Origin: Lentilitoribacter sp039986595
GTDB taxonomy: Bacteria > Pseudomonadota > Alphaproteobacteria > Rhizobiales > Rhizobiaceae
NCBI GenBank assembly: GCA_039986595.1
Contig: JBDWQJ010000004.1
Span: 682,001-746,000 of the forward strand
DNA length: 64,000 bases
Direction: 5' to 3'
The notes under the pieces: model-generated
What the model was told of the DNA's origin: nothing
Database searches by the model: none
The model's input: only the letters and a program-made list of their open reading frames with translations
In this document: positions 61,143 to 64,000 of the stretch, piece after piece
How the letters are laid out: each line of letters opens with the position of its first letter
How positions within the stretch are numbered: position 1 is the stretch's first letter
Made by a program: the position numbers and the translations under genes

Positions 61143-62918
61143 ATGCTCTCTGACCAAACGATGATTATTTCGATATTTGCGGTTCTTTTCGTGTTGCTGG
61201 TGTGGGGGCGTATTCGCTATGATCTCGTAGCATTTGGAGCATTGGTTTTAGCAACCATTTTAGGTTTAGTTCCAACTGAAAATGTCTTTTCAGGCTTTGG
61301 ACATTCAGCGGTTGCGATCATAGCGCTTGTGCTCATTGTTTCACGTGGGCTGGTAGGTTCTGGCGCAATTGAAAAGCTTGCGCAAAAACTATTAAATTCA
61401 GATCGACCCCTCCCGTTACATATTGCCATTATGGCAATCGTTGGTGCTGGGCTGTCTGCTGTGATTAATAATGTCGCCGCGCTTGCACTTCTTATGCCAT
61501 TGGATATTGAAACTGCTGCAAAAGCCAAGCGTGCGGTGAGTTTGACTTTAATGCCATTATCATTTGCCACCATCCTTGGCGGTATGATCACATTGATTGG
61601 TACGCCACCCAACATTGTCATTGCTGCATATCGAGAAGATGTTTTGGGCACGCCTTTTGGCATGTTTGATTTTGCACCGGTGGGCATAACGGTTGCCATA
61701 ATGGGCATTGCATTCATATCGCTTATCGGCTGGCGTTTTTTGCCCAAGCGTGAGGGCGCGCTTGACCAAGAGTTAGATTTTGCAAAAGGGCGCTATATTG
61801 CAGAATTGCGCGTGGGTGATAAATCCGTCGATGAGGGGACAAAGGTTTCAGATCTTTATCCGCTTGCTGATAAACATGATCTTCATATTTTGGGTTTGGT
61901 GCGACGGGGAAAACGTTTGCCTGGCCATGCTGGGCGTGAAGAAATTCGCGCAGGGGATTTTATCGTTGTTGAAGGTGAACCCAAATCTATTGAAGCATTT
62001 ATGGGTCAGGGTTTGCTTGAGTTTTCAGGATCAGAAAAGCATTCAGGTAGTGTGACTTCAGGTGGTTTAACGCTAAGTGAAGTGATTGTGCCTGAGGATG
62101 CCAATATTGCTGGTCGAACGGCACGTAGTATGAAGCTTTTATATTCGCACTCAGTCACGCTTCTTGGCGTATCGCGTAATGGTCAAAAATTCACTGACCG
62201 CGTGCGTCTCTTAACAATCAAGCCGGGCGATGTTCTGCTTTTACTAGGAACGCCTGAACGTAATGCAGCTGCGATTTCGCGCATGGGTGTGCTACCACTT
62301 CAAGGTCGAGAGACGCAGGTAGTTCAAAGATCAAAAGCTGGTCTTTCAATCGCGATATTCTTAGGCGCCATTGCAACCGCTGTATTAGGTTTAGTCTCCT
62401 TACCTGTTGCGTTAGCGGCGGCTGTGATCGCACTTATCGCAATAGGTCTCGTGTCGGGAAGCGAAGTATATGATTCCATTGAATGGAAAGTGATTGTGCT
62501 GCTTGCAAGTTTAATACCGCTTGCTGAGGCTTTTGAAAATTCAGGTGGTGCGGAGTTGATCGCATCACAAATTTTATCGGTTACTGATGGATTTCCCGCG
62601 TGGGTATCTCTCCTTGTGTTGATGGTCGTGACCATGACCATGTCTGATTTTTTAAACAATGTAGCAACAACACTGATTGCAGCGCCGATTGGTATTGGGA
62701 TGGCAACGGCGACAGGTACAAACCCAGACGCTTGGCTAATGACGGTTGCAGTCGCTGCATCCTGCGCATTTTTAACGCCAATCGGACATAAGAATAATAC
62801 GATCATTCTCGGTCCTGGTGGCTATCATTTTGGTGATTACTGGAAGATGGGATTGTTGTTGGAAATACTCGTTATCGCTGTTGCATTCCCGATGATCTTG
62901 CTTGTTTGGCCGCTATAA
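61143..62918 (+). CDS. SLC13-family permease with two RCK_C (TrkA-C) domains
   Basis: This 591-residue carrier has two membrane halves. Motifs ALVLIVSRGLVGSGAIEKLA, INNVAALALLMPL and LIGTPPNIVIAAY are in the first half, and SDFLNNVATTLIAAPIG and TPIGHKNNTIILGPGGY are in the second. Two RCK_C domains lie between (about residues 215-285 and 305-390). The family carries sulfate, dicarboxylates or related anions. It follows gcdH by 116 bp. Import of a dicarboxylate such as glutarate would fit, but sulfate transport is equally likely. Confidence 0.88.
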   Translation: MLSDQTMIISIFAVLFVLLVWGRIRYDLVAFGALVLATILGLVPTENVFSGFGHSAVAIIALVLIVSRGLVGSGAIEKLAQKLLNSDRPLPLHIAIMAIVGAGLSAVINNVAALALLMPLDIETAAKAKRAVSLTLMPLSFATILGGMITLIGTPPNIVIAAYREDVLGTPFGMFDFAPVGITVAIMGIAFISLIGWRFLPKREGALDQELDFAKGRYIAELRVGDKSVDEGTKVSDLYPLADKHDLHILGLVRRGKRLPGHAGREEIRAGDFIVVEGEPKSIEAFMGQGLLEFSGSEKHSGSVTSGGLTLSEVIVPEDANIAGRTARSMKLLYSHSVTLLGVSRNGQKFTDRVRLLTIKPGDVLLLLGTPERNAAAISRMGVLPLQGRETQVVQRSKAGLSIAIFLGAIATAVLGLVSLPVALAAAVIALIAIGLVSGSEVYDSIEWKVIVLLASLIPLAEAFENSGGAELIASQILSVTDGFPAWVSLLVLMVVTMTMSDFLNNVATTLIAAPIGIGMATATGTNPDAWLMTVAVAASCAFLTPIGHKNNTIILGPGGYHFGDYWKMGLLLEILVIAVAFPMILLVWPL

Positions 62919-62928
62919 AAAAGTTTGT

Positions 62929-63735
62929 TTATTTAACCATTTTCTCATTGTCGTAAGATGTTGTGTCTTTAAATAGAGCAATCATGACAATGGTTAGAAC
63001 GAACATATAGACAAGGTTCATCAAGCCAAACGCAAACATACTCACCATGAGGGGCCAAGTGTTTTGAATGCACTTGAACCCGCTTTGGAATCCAAAATTA
63101 TATTGACTTTTGCTTACTATAATTCGCGGTGGCGAGAACTTTCTTTGCTTTAAGATGCGTAGTTGAGCGAACCCAGTAATGGCTAAAATACCCAAGCTAA
63201 TCACGGGTTGGTTGATCATCATACTACCGTTAAGGTGTCCGCTTATTTGCAACATCCATTGCAGCATGACCATGAGCATCGAAAATAAAGCCCATGCGGT
63301 TAGATAACCTGCAAGATGTTTTGAGAATGATGAAAAGTTATTGTTTGTTTTATTGTTTGCTGAAAATAGTAGTGTTGGCACCATCATGGCAATGATCATG
63401 ATCTGCCACATTAAAAATGCGCGGAAAAACTCACCTATCCCCCAAGCGGTAACTTCAGTTACGCAAACTGACCAAACCGAATAGCCGTATTTCCCAAATG
63501 TAAGAGACTTTTGATAAAGCCAATCGAAGGTCGCCATGCCGGGGCCAAAATTTGCCGCGGAACCCTCTACGGCAAATTGGAATGACTGGATGATTAAATA
63601 TGTCCAGGCCAGCAATGACATCCCGATAAGAATGTCACGGCTCGGAACCATCGCATCGGTTGAACGTTTATTTGGTCCAACTTTTGCTAAAGGCGAGTAA
63701 CCAACAAGTTTTATGCTGTCATTGTGCCTGGACAT
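62929..63735 (-). CDS. DUF2182-family membrane protein
   Basis: This 268-residue protein has about six membrane helices and the DUF2182 pattern: LMWQIMIIAMMVPTLL, HLAGYLTAWALFSMLM and NTWPLMVSMFAFGLMNLVYM. The family is described as predicted metal-binding integral membrane proteins without assigned function. The expected cysteine pair before the C-terminal helix is reduced to one (FKCIQNTW). It starts just downstream of a CoxG-like gene on the same strand. Confidence 0.8.
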   Translation of the reverse strand: MSRHNDSIKLVGYSPLAKVGPNKRSTDAMVPSRDILIGMSLLAWTYLIIQSFQFAVEGSAANFGPGMATFDWLYQKSLTFGKYGYSVWSVCVTEVTAWGIGEFFRAFLMWQIMIIAMMVPTLLFSANNKTNNNFSSFSKHLAGYLTAWALFSMLMVMLQWMLQISGHLNGSMMINQPVISLGILAITGFAQLRILKQRKFSPPRIIVSKSQYNFGFQSGFKCIQNTWPLMVSMFAFGLMNLVYMFVLTIVMIALFKDTTSYDNEKMVK

Positions 63736-63747
63736 GGGTTTTACTTA

Positions 63748-63999
63748 TCAATCCCCAACAATCTTGTTCCAGAAGCCAGATTTTCCTTCCTCTTCATCAG
63801 GTGTAGAATCGCCACCCGTTACGGCCTTATCGAATTCTTCAAAGAAGTTTTTGGATAGTTTTTTAGATGTGCTTACAACGAGGCGGCTTCCTAATTGTGC
63901 GAGCTTGCCGCCGATATCCGCCTTTGCAACATATTTCAGTAGCGTGCCGCCATCTTGTTCGATGAGTTGCACATCAGCTCCGCCTTTGGCAAAACCGGC
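63748..63999 (-). CDS. CoxG-like (SRPBCC) protein, N-terminus outside the window
   Basis: The frame is open to the right edge, so only the C-terminal 83 residues are seen. The segment KYVAKADIGGKLAQLGSRLV is typical of CO dehydrogenase subunit G (CoxG) proteins, which have an SRPBCC fold and help in maturation or membrane recruitment of molybdenum hydroxylases. The tail ends with a tryptophan-containing FWNKIVGD. Its relation to a CO dehydrogenase or to the nicotinate hydroxylase cannot be judged from here. Confidence 0.75.
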   Translation of the reverse strand, partial: AGFAKGGADVQLIEQDGGTLLKYVAKADIGGKLAQLGSRLVVSTSKKLSKNFFEEFDKAVTGGDSTPDEEEGKSGFWNKIVGD

Positions 64000-64000
64000 T

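Noticed and set aside
1..64000. tRNA, rRNA, CRISPR, insertion sequence, prophage or attachment site
   Set aside because: I looked for these on both strands and saw no tRNA-like cloverleaf tail, regular spaced repeats, transposase or integrase motifs, or paired long terminal repeats.

Overview
The window looks like chromosomal DNA from an AT-rich (mid-40s % GC by eye) marine or saline alphaproteobacterium, probably Hyphomicrobiales or a neighbouring order. The clues are family content: a BigR-type sulfide switch, an HmrR/CueR copper circuit, CbtAB under a cobalamin riboswitch, a GlpSTPQUV-type glycerol ABC importer, a complete-looking DMSP demethylation set, a non-pyrrolysine MttB beside a dimethylglycine-dehydrogenase-like enzyme, and a nicotinate island. 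I see no tRNA, rRNA, CRISPR array, insertion sequence or prophage. Genes are dense and almost every gap is shorter than 300 bases.

Layout. 1-2.5 kb: a two-component pair cut by the left edge and two small genes. 2.5-7.4 kb: sulfide/persulfide handling (TauE exporter, BigR repressor, two YeeE/YedE proteins, persulfide dioxygenase, SulP carrier). 7.5-11.2 kb: isolated metabolic and regulatory genes (PNPOx-like, arylformamidase-like, UxaC, DksA-like). 11.2-14.1 kb: a Cpx-like envelope-stress module. 14.1-19.2 kb: methylated-amine genes. 19.2-22.4 kb: copper export. 22.4-24.5 kb: cobalt uptake under a B12 riboswitch. 24.8-30.8 kb: glycerol ABC transporter. 30.8-33.8 kb: a BlaI/M56 pair, an SMP-30 protein and a hypothetical gene. 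33.9-40.5 kb: dmdA-dmdB-dmdD-dmdC with a divergent AraC regulator. 40.5-44.3 kb: a 2-oxoadipate dioxygenase-like enzyme, a metal-binding secreted protein and an unknown polytopic membrane protein. 44.3-61.0 kb: a nicotinamide/nicotinate catabolic island. 61.1 kb to the end: an SLC13 carrier, a DUF2182 membrane protein and a CoxG-like gene cut by the right edge.

The most interesting region is 44.3-61.0 kb. A branched-chain-type ABC importer and a nicotinamidase precede a two-gene molybdenum hydroxylase, a 6-hydroxynicotinate reductase, an ApbE-like UPF0280 protein, two tandem AA_synth/DUF1185 proteins and a MarR regulator. On the other strand lie a CaiB-type CoA transferase and an enamidase, with a glutaryl-CoA dehydrogenase diverging from them. 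Together these suggest the reductive 'anaerobic-style' nicotinate route (6-hydroxynicotinate, tetrahydro-6-oxonicotinate, 2-formylglutarate) joined to glutarate/glutaryl-CoA oxidation. The enzyme taking 2-formylglutarate to glutarate is not recognisable, which makes the AA_synth and UPF0280 proteins candidates. A 32-bp near-perfect palindrome before the hydroxylase genes, with related copies before the enamidase/gcdH pair and before the importer, suggests one regulon.

All assignments come from reading the sequence and remembered family motifs; no database search was run.
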